A stretch of 64,000 bases of DNA, taken from assembly GCA_014529385.2 (NCBI GenBank), contig CM043959.1:6168466-6232465 (forward strand), written 5' to 3'. Under the pieces are notes generated by a model that saw nothing but the letters and a program-made list of their open reading frames with translations, made no database searches and was not told where the DNA came from. The DNA is from Adiantum capillus-veneris. Taxonomy: Eukaryota > Streptophyta > Polypodiopsida > Polypodiales > Pteridaceae. Of this stretch, positions 45,517 through 56,863 are shown in pieces; position 1 is the stretch's first letter; every line of letters starts with the position of its first letter. The translations under genes and the position numbers were made by a program.

Positions 45517-45601
45517 TCTGACCTGTTGAATTCAGACTAGCGACCTAAGGATTCAACTGTATACACACAGTCCTCCCCTCTACCAACTGAGCTAAGGTCG
45601 G
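45517..45601 (-). tRNA. tRNA-Tyr relic with intron
   Basis: The minus strand reads CCGACCTTAGCTCAGTTGG at the 5' end (acceptor and D arm) and has an anticodon stem AGGA..TCCT. The long anticodon loop is best explained by the short intron that plant nuclear tRNA-Tyr genes carry. A TCCTTAGGTCGCT variable/T-arm start follows. The anticodon region reads CTGTG where CTGTA (GTA) is expected. The T arm (AGTCTGAATTC) has lost GTTCGA, and one acceptor pair is broken. Probably a pseudogene. Confidence 0.7.
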
Positions 45602-45610
45602 GCTACCCAA

Positions 45611-45697
45611 TGTCAAGAGCGGGATTTGAACCCACACCCTTTTGGACCAATACCTGAAATTGGCGCCTTATCCAATAGCAACGGATTACTTTATTAA
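45611..45697 (-). tRNA. tRNA-Leu (CAG) relic
   Basis: The minus strand shows TAAGGCGCC (end of the D arm), a perfect anticodon stem CCAAT/ATTGG around the loop TTCAGGT (anticodon CAG), a long class-II variable arm, and a T arm GTGGGTTCAAATCCCGC ending TCTTGACA. These are marks of a plant tRNA-Leu. The 5' acceptor strand and first half of the D arm do not match, so it is 5'-damaged. It lies ten bases from the tRNA-Tyr relic, in the same orientation. Confidence 0.65.
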
Positions 45698-45971
45698 CGA
45701 CCACCAATTGCATTGAAGTAAACCTATGAATAGCTCTTTTGTTGTTGATTGCTGACTATTACGGGGATAAGAAAGTTTAAACACCTGGCAAAAATTCAAT
45801 TTTCTCGCAGATCGATTGCTCAATTGGTCACCAAACCTCAACCATGCATGGGTACTGCACTTTTCGATTGGATTTCATCATCAACCATCGAGCTAAGTAC
45901 AAATTACTTCATTTATTCCCTTAATTTCTCATTATTTTGCATACCAATCATTTATACCTATATACGTAGCC

Positions 45972-46040
45972 GTTTTATATATATGTACATATATACATAC
46001 ATATACATATATATATATATACATGTATATATATACATAC
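45972..46040. repeat. AT-rich (TATA/CATA)n microsatellite
   Basis: Runs of 'tatatatata' broken by 'catacatacata'. The surrounding stretch 45700-46930 holds no gene I can support; an 89-codon minus frame at 46539-46808 is unrecognised and probably chance. Confidence 0.8.
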
Positions 46041-46932
46041 CATCCCAGAAGAAAAATTTTATATTGGAAACTCGATTGAGCAGCTCATTACATCCAGTTT
46101 GAGCATGATGGATTGGCATTAGAGGTCACACTACTCTTCTCCCTTCACCTTAGGAGGCTATCTCAAACATACAATACCATATGGGAAAAGATATTAACTA
46201 CATGATATACTGACCGTTTGTCTTTACATATGATTTTTTAAGAAATGAAATAAGGGTTTATTGAGATGGAGCATTCATCCATCATAGCTAGGATGCTATT
46301 TAAAATTCTCCCTTTAGCACTAGTCTAGTAACCGAACAGGACATAAAAGTGTCCTTTCAGGGTTTTGGAAAAATTTTCCAAAACCATAGTAGATCCACTC
46401 ATTTTGAAAAATCCTTTCATGAGCTTATAGTTCAAAGACTACTACATATGGAAAAAATGAGAAATTTTTAAAATTTATCATGTCTTGGTCACAACAAGCC
46501 TCCAAAGTTGATGGACCAGTACATTTTGCCCAAAACAGTCATTTCTTACGGTTGATTGCATATAAACAAGAGTGGGGATTTTTGTAGGACATGAGATAAA
46601 ATTTCCCGTTAACTTCAATGGGTTGGTCGTCAAAACATATGGCTACTTTTGCCTCACTATATTTTTTTGGGGCAAAAAAGTTGCATTTTTGCCATTCTGC
46701 GGACCTATCTTCAAAGTTTCTATAGTCACGCTCAATACATGTACTGTATACATGTTTCTTAGTTCCCTTTGGGCCTTTGGATCCAAAAGGAGCCATGGAA
46801 CATGCCAAAAGAAGTATGGATCTCTTACTAAGTGGAACCTTGGGGACAATGATGAAGTGCTAAATATAGCAAACATGACAAAACTGGGTAGAGCATTATG
46901 ACCTATAGAATCCCATAGAAACTACTCAATAT

Positions 46933-47228
46933 TGTTCACCCTCACGGCTCACGGACACCCTATCACCTACGACGGACGTTGTATAATTTACTTGGTAGAG
47001 TCAGGTACCGGGCTTGTCGGTCCAATAGGGAAAGGGTAAGAGTGATCGTCGATGAGAGGTGCACTCTAACTGTAACATTCAAGGGATTAGTTGGCTAAGC
47101 TTGGGCGCCCAAGTGTGAATGGGGCGAGCTCATATAAAAGTCAACTAAACCTAAAATTCACCGATTCTCTCATTTGTGCAATTGAAGAGTGCTCTTGCTC
47201 CATCTCCATCTTCTTCTTCTTCATCTCC

Positions 47229-47267
<39 letters not shown>

Positions 47268-47268
47268 C

Positions 47269-47315
<47 letters not shown>

Positions 47316-47555
47316 TGTGCGATCGAGCATTGCGGCGGCACGACGGCAGCGAGGCAGTTGAGTGCGGCGTAGCGGCGTCTCCCTCTTCTTCGCGGCGAGG
47401 AATCCTCCACGAAGCAATCGTAGAGCCGTGAGTGACACACCATCGTCATCTTTGAGCTTACTAGTTTAGGCTTGTTGTGTGCTTGGAGCCATTTGTGGCT
47501 CGCACGCGGTGTATCGGCAAGTTCCTTGCATTGACACGTGCGACATACGCGCACA
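46933..47555 (+). repeat. Copy B 5' LTR of the Gag-protease family
   Basis: Starts TGTTCACCCTCACGG and ends ATACGCGCACA, with TATA box at 47133-47138, a (GT)n(GA)n tract at about 47229-47312, and the same R/U5 text as copies A and C. At 623 bp it is longer than the others, partly through the microsatellite. Confidence 0.9.
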
Positions 47556-48363
47556 TTTTTGGCGCCGTTTCAGGGGAATGCCATACACTAAGCTTGAATG
47601 GCACTCTGTGCTTCTTTTGTGGTGCAATTTCAATTGTAGGAAAGGTAAGGAAGGAGTGTGTGTGTGTTGAGGAGAAGGATTTGGTGTTGTACTGTGTATT
47701 TTTTTGTTAATGGAGTTTTCAAAGGTACTGTGTTTATTCTCTGTGTATTAAGGTTGTTAGTTTTCTTTGTTAATGGAGTTTTCAAAGGTACTGTGTTTAT
47801 TTTCTTTGTATTAAGGTTGTTAGTTTTTAGTGTACAGTAAGTAGGAAGTAGATCTGTGAGAGTTAATAGAGTGTGTTAGTGTGTAACAGTAGGTGTATTA
47901 GTTAAGGGTAGGTAGATAGAGTGTGTGTGTGTGTGTGTGTGCTCTCGCGCAAGCTACGGCGACCTTATCCTTTTTTTAAAAAAAAATTAAAAAAATAAAA
48001 AATAAATAAAAAATTTTAATGTAGGACCAGGATCGGGAATATCTCCCAGACCCAAGCCCAAGCTCACGCTCAGGCCTAGGCCTCAGTCGCCTTAAAAAAT
48101 TACGAATTTTAGCTTCACACGTAGCTAAAAATTGATTTTTTGAGGACAATAGAACTTCAGATGCTCAAAAATTGTGCTGTGAAGCACACAACGACCCTCT
48201 AAGTGATGCGCTCGTTTCGAGCTATAACACACTTTAATAAAAAAAATCAAACATTAAAAAACATTAAAAACGTAAAAAAACACAAGTGAAAACGGACGCT
48301 TAAAAAAGGTAAGCGGTTAACCTTCGATGTTATTCGCCGACGCTTGTAGGGCGCCAAAGGCAC
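47556..48363 (+). other. Copy B primer site and leader
   Basis: Asp-like primer site at 47560-47577, then an 800-base leader. A segment 'ttgttaatggagttttcaaag' occurs twice (47703 and 47769), an A/T-rich stretch lies at 47968-48020, and CCCAAG-type hexamers lie near 48050. No coding frame. Confidence 0.65.
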
Positions 48364-50211
48364 ATGCATCTGCGCTTTGGTCGTGTGCTAAAGACGGAGC
48401 AACTAGAGAGAATTTTGATTTACGCGAGTTCTCAATATCCACATACTTTAGGTTCCGGGCCCTCGGCGGGGACCCAAGGTAGTACAAACCAAGACCCGAA
48501 CATAGCGGCTAGTAACTCTTCCTCTGACTACGACATCATGGAGGGTTTCCCAATGCCTAATCTCGATAGTTCAAGCCAAGACATGCATGCCATGGGCCCG
48601 CGGTTCGGGTCGAGCGTGCTTAGCCGCCTGAAGGAAACCTTTAGTAGAGCCACTCGCTCCGAACATGGAGCTAATGATGTAAATGAGGGGGGTGGGGAAG
48701 TAAATTCTCCATTCGTGACCAACGTAGACCCTATACCCTTAGAGAATGTGCACGTGAATAGTTCATTCACCGCACCTCCTGACTCTTCAGAGCTATTCTC
48801 CTCCGAGTTCATATTACCCGATGGTAGAAGCCTTGCCGAAGTGCAAGAGGTTGAGCGATATATCCTTGCAGCAAGGAAAAAGGAAATTGAGAGCTTACGC
48901 AAGGCGGAGCAACGAAGAGAGTTAAAATTGAAAGGGTCTATGTCAATATCTTTGCTAGGAGAGCAATTGAGTGCTCCTGACTTAGCAATCGCTAAGGGCC
49001 AACCCCTAGAAAGCAACATTACATCTAGCTCAAAGGACACCCCTAGCACCTCAATCCTAGATGGAGTGTTCTTAAATGAGAACTGGGAGTACGAATTACA
49101 AACAGAGACTCTGACCGACCTATACACATGTCACACCTATCACGTGGGTTGGTTAGATTTCCTACAATCCACAATGGGTGCTACTAGTGTGGAGGATCAA
49201 CAACAAAGAGTTTGTGAGGTCATCCATAGGGTTATCGAGTTAGAGAGACAGAACAAGGGGATCAACATGCCTTCAACGGGTCTCATGAGATTCTTGGATA
49301 CAGGGAAGGCTAAACAACCGACCTTATCGCAAATGGAGACTCCCTTGGTAAGTCTGATGGATCCCCCATATGTTGTTTCTCCAGGGGTCTCAGTGCAATC
49401 TGAGCCCACAAGTGATAGCTTCACCTTTCCAATTCTAGCTCATCTTTCCCTCGATGACGCTACGGCTACCATGCCTACCCCAATGATGGGCATGCCAAGA
49501 AACACGCCATGGACCTCATTTGTTAGTAAAGCACCAATACATGGTAGCTCAATGCGTGCAACAGTACCTACAAGTGTGTACCAATCGTATACACCCATGG
49601 ATCCTCGTACTCATGTAGTCCCTATCCCTCCGATTGTTTCAACTACCTATGCTCCACAACCACAACACCCAAGTTAATATTTCCATGGGACTATATCGGC
49701 TAGCATTAGCATGTCACATCCGACGTCTGATATGCCTAGGGCCACCCATATGAACTATGGACCACCACATGGCACAACATCGTACCCAACGTGGAACCCA
49801 AGGGCTTCCTATGCGCCAAGCCCAATGCCAATACCTACTCCACATGTAGTCTTTGGAGCACCGCCACCCACGGTGCCTGCTCACTTAGGTGACTTGGCAA
49901 CATTTGCTCAAGCTATCGGTCAATCTATTACTGAGCATATGCGTAACGCACCTGATAGAGAGCCTAGAAGTAAGGTAGTACAAATAGCCAAGCTCACACA
50001 AAAATTTAGTGGAGACGGGGATGTGAGAAAGCATATCGAAGTGTTTAAACAGATATGTGATTCTCTAGGAGAACACAATGACCTACATAAGAGCAATTCT
50101 TTAAGCCTAACCTTAAGTGGAAAGGCTGGGGATTGGTATAGAATCCTAAGGGTGGAAGAAAAAATTATTTACGCTACTCTTAGGAGACTGTTCTTAAAAG
50201 AATACATATGA
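48364..50211 (+). pseudogene. Copy B Gag, N-terminal part and gag domain
   Basis: Starts MHLRFGRVLKTEQ, open for 437 codons to a TAA (49675-49677), then continues in the same frame to a TGA at 50209-50211. The first part is Ser/Pro-rich with short acidic patches. Relative to copy C it carries an additional helical, charged segment near residues 160-210 (YILAARKKEIESLRKAEQRR). After the TAA comes the gag domain: DLATFAQAIGQSITEHM, VQIAKLTQKFSGDGDVRKHI and LSGKAGDWYRIL. The TGA lies in the middle of the domain, at exactly the codon where copy C also has TGA (..FLKEYI-stop-EG). Gag forms the particle coat of the element. Confidence 0.8.
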
Positions 50212-51042
50212 GAGGGAGTGCTTTGGGGTGTAGCCTCTCAGCTCTAAAAATCCCAACGAGAGGAAGGAGAGTCGGTGAGAGACTTTATTAGTCGCTTGAA
50301 GCATTTGAATTCTCGGTGTAATCCAAATGAGCGCTTCAACAATAACCAATTGCTCGATAGATTCATTATTACGACATGAGGATATCTACAATGGCTTAGT
50401 CATTAGAGGTATCACCACTTGGGAAGCAGTCACCACCAATGCAATCCAATTGGAGGATAATTTAATGATTCAAGGAGAAAGAGTGTCTGTTGAGTCTAAA
50501 TCTATTAGCTCACAAGCATCAGGGCATCAGCCAATGACCCTAAAGCCTATTGCTAAGGAGCCAAAGATATTTGAGATGACTTTAGCATATCTCACCAAGG
50601 CTATTCAAGAGAGTCTTAAAGACAATCGTGCTCCGGAAAACAATCATATGTATCCAAGAAGGGAGCAACAATGGTGCTCAGTATGCTATGGACCGCATAG
50701 TACCAGTGAATGCCCTACTTTTAGAGTAAAATTCAATGGGAACTGCAATGCATGTGGAAGGTATGGTCATCAAGCTAAGGATTGCATAGTATTTAAGCGC
50801 ACAATGGCCAAGAGACCAACCTTAGCATGGACAGACACACCTCGAGTGCCTACATTGATGCCGGCCCCACCTCTTGAACAAACAGCACAACACATGGTAC
50901 CTAGGACCCAAAATGTTGTTCAAACAACACCTTTACCACCTCCAGTGCTAGGACCGCAACCACCACATTCGAGAATCACTTATGTGAATCAAGTGGGTTG
51001 TGAGTCATCTATTTCTTGTTTGGAAGGCTGTGAGAAAGATAT
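50212..51042 (+). pseudogene. Copy B Gag C-terminus and first zinc knuckles
   Basis: After the TGA the text 'EGVLWGVASQL' continues Gag, but a TAA follows and the frame changes. From 50327 it is open in another frame. It reads ITTWEAVTTNAIQLEDNLM, the knuckle-like CSVCYGPHSTSEC (CX2CX3HX4C) and CNACGRYGHQAKDC (CX2CX4HX4C), then a Pro-rich linker. The frame runs into the LTR of copy C at 51048, which split the gene; it resumes at 59989. Confidence 0.8.
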
Positions 51043-51047
51043 AGATC
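51043..51047. repeat. Target-site duplication AGATC, left
   Basis: AGATC directly before the copy C element at 51048. The same five bases occur directly after it at 59984-59988. A 5-bp duplication is the expected product of Ty3/gypsy integration and fixes the ends of copy C. Confidence 0.95.
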
Positions 51048-51297
51048 TGTGCGCTCCTTGCCGCACTGTCGAAGCAAGGGACTTGCCAATACACCGTGTG
51101 CGAGCCACAAATGGCTCCAAGCACACAACAAGCCTAAACTAGCAAGCTCAAGAGAGCAAAGGGTGTGTCACTCACCGCTCTAAGCTCGCCTTCGTGGTGG
51201 ATTCCTCGCCGCGATGAAGAAGAAGCTGCAGTCGTGCCGCGCTCAACCGCTTCACCGCCGTCGTGCCTTCGTAATGCTCGATCGCACACACACTCTC

Positions 51298-51334
<37 letters not shown>

Positions 51335-51627
51335 AGGAGGTGAAGAAGAAGAAGATGGAGATGGAGATGGAGCAAGAGCACTCTTCTATTGCACAAATGA
51401 GAGAATGAGTGAATTTTAGGTTTAGTTGGCTTTTATATGAGCTCACCCCATTCACAGTTGGGCGCCCATGCTTAGCCAACTAAACCCTTGAATGTCCCAG
51501 TTAGAGTGTGCCTGTCATCGGCGATCACTCTTACCCTTTTCCTATTGGTTCGACAAGCCCGGTGCCTGACTCTAAATAATACAACGTTTATAGATCATAG
51601 GGTGTCCATGTGCCGTGAGGGTTAACA
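51048..51627 (-). repeat. Copy C 3' LTR
   Basis: 580 bp, from TGTTAACC (51627, minus) to GCGCACA (51048). Contains the TATA box, pyrimidine tract and a (GT)n(GA)n microsatellite at about 51299-51334. It is preceded in the element by the purine tract at 51628-51641. Confidence 0.95.
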
Positions 51628-51641
51628 TGCCCCCCTTCCTG
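51628..51641 (-). promoter_or_regulatory. Polypurine tract of copy C
   Basis: The minus strand reads AGGAAGGGGGGCA directly before the 3' LTR. It is the expected primer for plus-strand DNA synthesis. A very similar purine tract sits much further upstream, at the end of the ORF (about 53250-53265). Confidence 0.8.
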
Positions 51642-53271
51642 ATGTAGATTCCGTCCTCGGAAGCTATTGAGTTGAAGCTGGTTCGTCGAGGTGGAAGAGC
51701 ATTTGAGGTGAATGTCCTTAGCCTTCTTCAGTCACTGCAAAATCAAACAACATTGGCACAGTAATTGCATTCTCTTAAAAAGCATATGCAGTTTTAGGTA
51801 GACAAATTGATTGGTAAAAGAATTTCAAACAATTTGGTAGCAATGAACATTAAATTGCAATGTAATCAAATGCATAAACAGATGTAAAGGTAAAAAATTA
51901 AACAATTCTGGGGTCGCTAATTTGACGGTCGAAAGGCACTAGAGATCGAATATTAATACCATGGGTAAGCTTCTTAATTATCTGTGGTCAATTAAGTTGT
52001 TTAATCGCGAGAGCCAAGTATTCATGTTCGAGGGCTGACTAGAGGCTATATCTAGAAGACCTTGTAGTTAAGCTACCATAAAAGGAATTTCTCATGAAAT
52101 CATCGCCTGACTGATTACTTTTTCTTTGACCCCCCAAAGTCTTTTCACATTGATTCAATTATGATGTGTGTGCTTATTTTGTATGCCTTGGGTTTTTTGC
52201 TTTTCAAGGAAAAGCGCCCACACTGGGAACCTCTAGGGCTCTAGTACCATAGGCGATACATGTGAGTGAAGTACCAATTTAAGCAGGGATTTCTCTTCCA
52301 GCTTAAAATTTTACATTGTGGCACTTTGATTTTTTGTTTGTTCATTTTCAACATTTTAATTTTGTAACTTTGAGGGGTCATATAACACTGTTACCCTCCC
52401 CAGGCTCATCACATTAGTAAACTCCCTTTATAATACTTAAGCTAAAGGTCGATAGGGTTAAGCCCACTAGAAAGCCCTAGTACATTTCACACAATGCTGC
52501 CTAAATCGGATTAAGAACCTAAGTAACCATTGCTTATTAGGAAGGCATTCCCCATGGTATTAAGAGAAGATTTCTAATACCTAGCTTGGTCAAACTAGCT
52601 TAGTTGGACTGCTTGATTTTTAAACCTAGACAAGTGATTATGACAAAACATTACATTGAATTAAATGTTTGATACTAAGCCAATGTGCTGAATATTATGC
52701 TACCAATCACAATCAAAGCAGACAATCATAGATGCAAAAAAGATAAAGGGCAATGCTAATGGACAAGAAACACCTGTTTGTGTTGATGGTCGCGCTTGAT
52801 TTGAAGTGTGAACGAGAGAAAGGTTCCATGAAGGTCCAAATCCTATCAATAGCAACACACTCCTGTACACACTAGTAAACAAAAGGAATACCTCCAGGAG
52901 GCACATTAGTGGGAAAAGAGAACTTCGCTAATCTCTCAACTCTAAAATAGAAACAATCCTATCGTACTAATCTTACCTACCCTCCATCACTCAAGTGATG
53001 AGGATCAAAGGTGTTTTATGGCATAGGTTTCTGTTTCATTGTACTAGATGTGACATGGGTAGGTCTGAGTCAATGTTTTGACTTTTAATGTGCATACTCG
53101 TTTGCTAATTGCTCTTGCTCTTTATTTTTTGTTTTGTTTTTTTTTTTGTGAGTATAAAGCTTTATATGTACATTCCCTAAAATTGGGAGATATAGAGGTC
53201 AGGGAGAAAGGTTGAGAGGGAAGCAAGTGAATGATGGATGTCCACAAACACTCCCCCCTTCCTTGGGTAGA
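51642..53271 (-). other. Copy C 3' non-coding region
   Basis: About 1.6 kb between the last codon and the purine tract, with no convincing frame on either strand. It is shared with copies A and B. This is where related plant elements may hold an env-like gene, but none is present. Confidence 0.65.
52162..52275 (-). promoter_or_regulatory. Conserved 114-nt non-coding block, copy C
   Basis: Identical to copy A (35886-35999) and one base from copy B (63613-63726). Contains the perfect 7-bp stem-loop GCTTTTC-CTT-GAAAAGC. It lies about 540 bases before the 3' LTR. Confidence 0.6.
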
Positions 53272-56200
53272 TCATACCATTTGAAATGAGCTTGTCACCC
53301 TTTGAAACCAATTGTTCCAGTTGGTAATAGGTGAGGATTTTTGCCAGTAGTTTTCTATTACCCTAGATGCCTCGTCAAGCTGCAAGGGTGGTAAGGTACT
53401 CTCCCAGGATCGAACTTGAAGTGGTTCATCAGGTGATTCTTGAACACTGGGAGGTGTGGATTCTTTTGTAGCTTCATGGAGTTCCACTACTATAGATGGA
53501 GGCTGTGTAGAAGCTTTTACCTCTATGGATGTATTACATGAGGAGCTAGAAGCTTCATGGGACTCCCCCCTTCCTGCTAGGTGGAACAAATCGTTCTTTC
53601 TTTGGTACCCAAACTAGCTCGGGAGCGGGTGTGTAGCATTCTGTGATTTTTTTCTTTCCACGATCATTGATTCGTTTTGGAGCTACGGGATTGGGCTCAC
53701 TTGGGTCAGGTGATAGGTAAGAGCACAATCTACGTTTTGGCACCCAAATTTGATCATTTCCTTGATAGTAGCCTTGGGCTTCCAAGAGTCGTTTAGGGAT
53801 CCATCGCAACATTTTCTTACTTTTCTTGGAGCGAGTGGTACGTTTCTTACAAGGCTTCTGTTTTTTAGCACTAGCTATGGTCACTAAAGAAGCTTTAGGG
53901 ACCCACTTGTATGTTTTCTTCGTTACATTAGGATGAGTCTTGTCGGAAGCGATATGCATTGCTTGTAGCATATTTAAGGGTATAGGCATTTCATCCCCCT
54001 CAGGTGTTACCCAGGTCGTCCCCCTATTTCCCCAAGTGTCTATGGTTGCTGCTAGGTGGACCCAATCCACATTGTCCGACTCAGTCATCCCAGGTAGGAT
54101 ATCCATATAAGGATAATATTGGCCAATATCTGTATCCTTCTTACAAGTGTAACAATATTGTAGTGGGGCCGAGTGAACTGTGGTGTCAGAGCGATGATCA
54201 ATAATGGTTTTACTCCCTAAGGGGTGTACCTTACCAGTCACCAAATCCACTCTAAGGATAGAGTCTTGGAATTGCAAATAGACATGATTTTTAGACCAAT
54301 CATGAACCATTTGTGCTTCCCTCATGAATGGTCGTCCTAAAATCATTTCATATGACATAAGGTGTTTAGAGAAATCCATTACAATGAACGTATGTCGTAC
54401 CTTGTGTCCTAGAACTTTGATCTTAAGATCCTTGAGCATCCCCATAGGTTTGGCTATGGTACCATTTGCCATCTTTACCACAATGTTAGTAACACTGAGG
54501 TGGGGTTTTCCCATGGATTCCCAACAATCTTTTGTGACGATGCTAACTCCCGCACCACCATCAAGAATTCCCTTTATAGTTAATCCCTTGGTAGTGATGG
54601 GTAGGGTCGCATTAGACTCGTCGCCTTCAAAATACTGCCCTAATTCGTTAATGGGTACCTCGATCACAGACTCGTGTCCATCTAAGTCAAGTGATTGCAC
54701 ATGATTTTCCTCATCAATCATAATCGAGTCAGGCCTATTTGGTTGCGCAAACTGCGGTAATCCCGTTCGTAGCTCTCCGTTAAGGAATGCTCGAAGTGCA
54801 AGGAATAACTCAGGATCTCCATACAGCTTTGCTATGATCGTGGTTCGGACCTCAGAAGACATGAAGTCCACTAGTTTGGCAACATTCATTGGCATTTTGC
54901 AGGGTGTAGGTCCTTGACTAGGAACTGGTGAGGATGGAATCTCATATTCCTCAATGGGATCAGGTATTTCTTCGTTAAACATCCTTTCCAACAAGAAAGG
55001 TGTATGCTCACTTTCTAATGTCCCGTCCTCACTCCCTTCTTGGATGATACTAGATATGGCTAACGGTCTATGGTTCATGTGGGGTGGATGAACTGGCGTG
55101 GGAAACACTGTGTCATGAATTTTGACATGCATGGGTTCTGGTTCTAGTTTCCTTTGAGTCTCCTCCACTAAACCTCTTAGATGTTTCACCTGCTCAATCT
55201 CGTCTACTGGGTTTGGGTACGTTCCAATCTTCTTTTTACGATTCTTCCCTTTTTGCCTCTGCGGATTATCTTGGGGGTCTTGGATTGGATTTGGAAACAC
55301 TTGTGGTGTTTTCAGAGGCTCTTTATGGTTTTCTCTTATTCGGTTTTCATTTGGTTCCATGTTACGGTTTTCTTTGTCGGTCTTTCCCTTTGTGGTATTG
55401 GTTCTAGTCTCCATTGTCTCGATTGAATCTGAATCATCCTCGATGTCATTCATATACACGGGGTCATCTCCTGTCCCTATGTTTGTTTTGGAACTTGGCT
55501 TTGAATTTCCCGTATTCTGCGACCTCTTCCTTCGTGTCTTCTTTTTCTTTGCTTGGATAACTGACGCGGTATCTCTCTCTTCGAGGATATGGCCTGGCCC
55601 TTGAAGCATGGACCGTGTAATCGCATAAGCGGGTGCGACGGGTGGTATTGGCGATGTCACACTAGCAATTTCGACCAAATTTAGGGGTGTGATTTTAGGC
55701 ACATTTGGGTTATAGGGGCATTGGGCAATCAAGTGATCTATGCCACAACGATTACATGTGAGTATTGGCATTGCAGACGTGCTCCCTTGATTCATTTGCA
55801 TCTGTGCAGCATTCTTTTGCAGCCTAATAGGGCACTCCGCTGCCCGATGTGGTCCACCACACTCGTAGCATTGAAGAGGTGGCCTCCTAGCCTGGGTGTT
55901 GATATTTTGACCTCTGGATGCGAGAGCAGCAGCTTGATAAACCGGCTTGACTTGTCCCCAACAATCTTCCATGTAGTATATAGGACACTCTTCCAATGTA
56001 TCAAGTCCGTAGGCAATACTAGTGTCTATTTCCTCCTCACAGCCATCTGCATAAGCATTAGATGGCTCGCAACCCACTTGGTTCATAGGGGCGACTCTTG
56101 GATGCGGGGGCTGCGGTCCTAGCACAGGAGGTGGTAGCGGTGTAGCTTGTACAACATTTTGAGATCTAGGGACCATGTGTTGCGGTAGTTGCTCAACAGG

Positions 56201-56857
56201 TGGAGCAGGCATCAATACAGGAGCTCGAGGTGCATCCGTCCAGGCTACAGGTGGTCTATTTGCCATCATACGTTTGATCATTAAAAAATCCTTAGCTTGG
56301 TGACCATACCTACCACATGCGTTGCAAGTTCCATTAAATTTTACTCTAAACGTAGGGCACTCACTAGTGCTATATGGACCTAAGCAAATGGAACACCATT
56401 GTTGCTCCCTTCTTGGATACATGTGACTATTTTGAGGGGGTCGATTATCCTTAAGAGACTCTTGGATTGCCTTGGTGAGGTCTGTCAAGAATGTATCAAA
56501 TACCTTTGGCTCATTGGCAATGGGCTTTGCAGTCATGGGTTCATACTCAATGGCTTGTGAGCTAGTGGATCTCGTGTCAGTAGACACCCTCATGCCTGCT
56601 ATCATCAAGTTGTCCTCTAATTGGATTGCATTGGCAGTGACATCTTCCCAGGTTGTGATACCTCTAATCACTAGTCCATTATAGATTCCTTCATTCCTCA
56701 ACCCTCGAATGAATCGATCAAGAAGTTGGTTATTGTTGAAGCGCTCATTTACAAGGCAGCGAGAGTTTAAGTGCTTTAGACGACTAATGAAGTCCCTTAC
56801 TGACTCTCCTTCCTTACGTTCGGCCTTCTGTAGCTGAGATGCTACACCCCAAAGCAC
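53272..56857 (-). CDS. Copy C Gag C-terminus, zinc knuckles, DGG protease, WVPK domain
   Basis: The frame follows the TGA at 56866-56864 without a shift. It reads VLWGVASQLQKAERKEGESV (second half of the gag domain), then knuckle-like clusters near residues 140-185 (CSICLGPYSTSEC and CNACGRYGHQAKDF), ~327 (CYECGGPHRAAEC) and ~370 (CNRCGIDHLIAQC). The first has Tyr for His, and the second has lost its last Cys to Phe. A basic patch follows (KKKTRRKRSQ). A retropepsin-like domain begins at GILDGGAGVSIVTKD (~764), whose active site reads D-G-G rather than D-[ST]-G, with its second half YEMILGRPFMREAQ. Then come four W-[VI]-P-K motifs from ~983. Compared with copies A and B, two bases are missing near 53577, so the last ~100 residues (53589-53272) lie in another frame. 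No RT or integrase. The true start is probably readthrough from Gag, not an internal codon. Confidence 0.8.
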
Positions 56858-56863
56858 ACCTTC

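Noticed and set aside
51165-51419. 84-codon frame at the copy C LTR edge
   Set aside because: It is LTR sequence read antisense and includes the microsatellite; a near-identical frame appears in the other LTR at 59517.
55181-55604. Hydrophobic plus-strand frames that look like membrane proteins
   Set aside because: Complement of the basic, Lys/Asn-rich part of the copy C ORF; hydrophobicity is the usual antisense effect.
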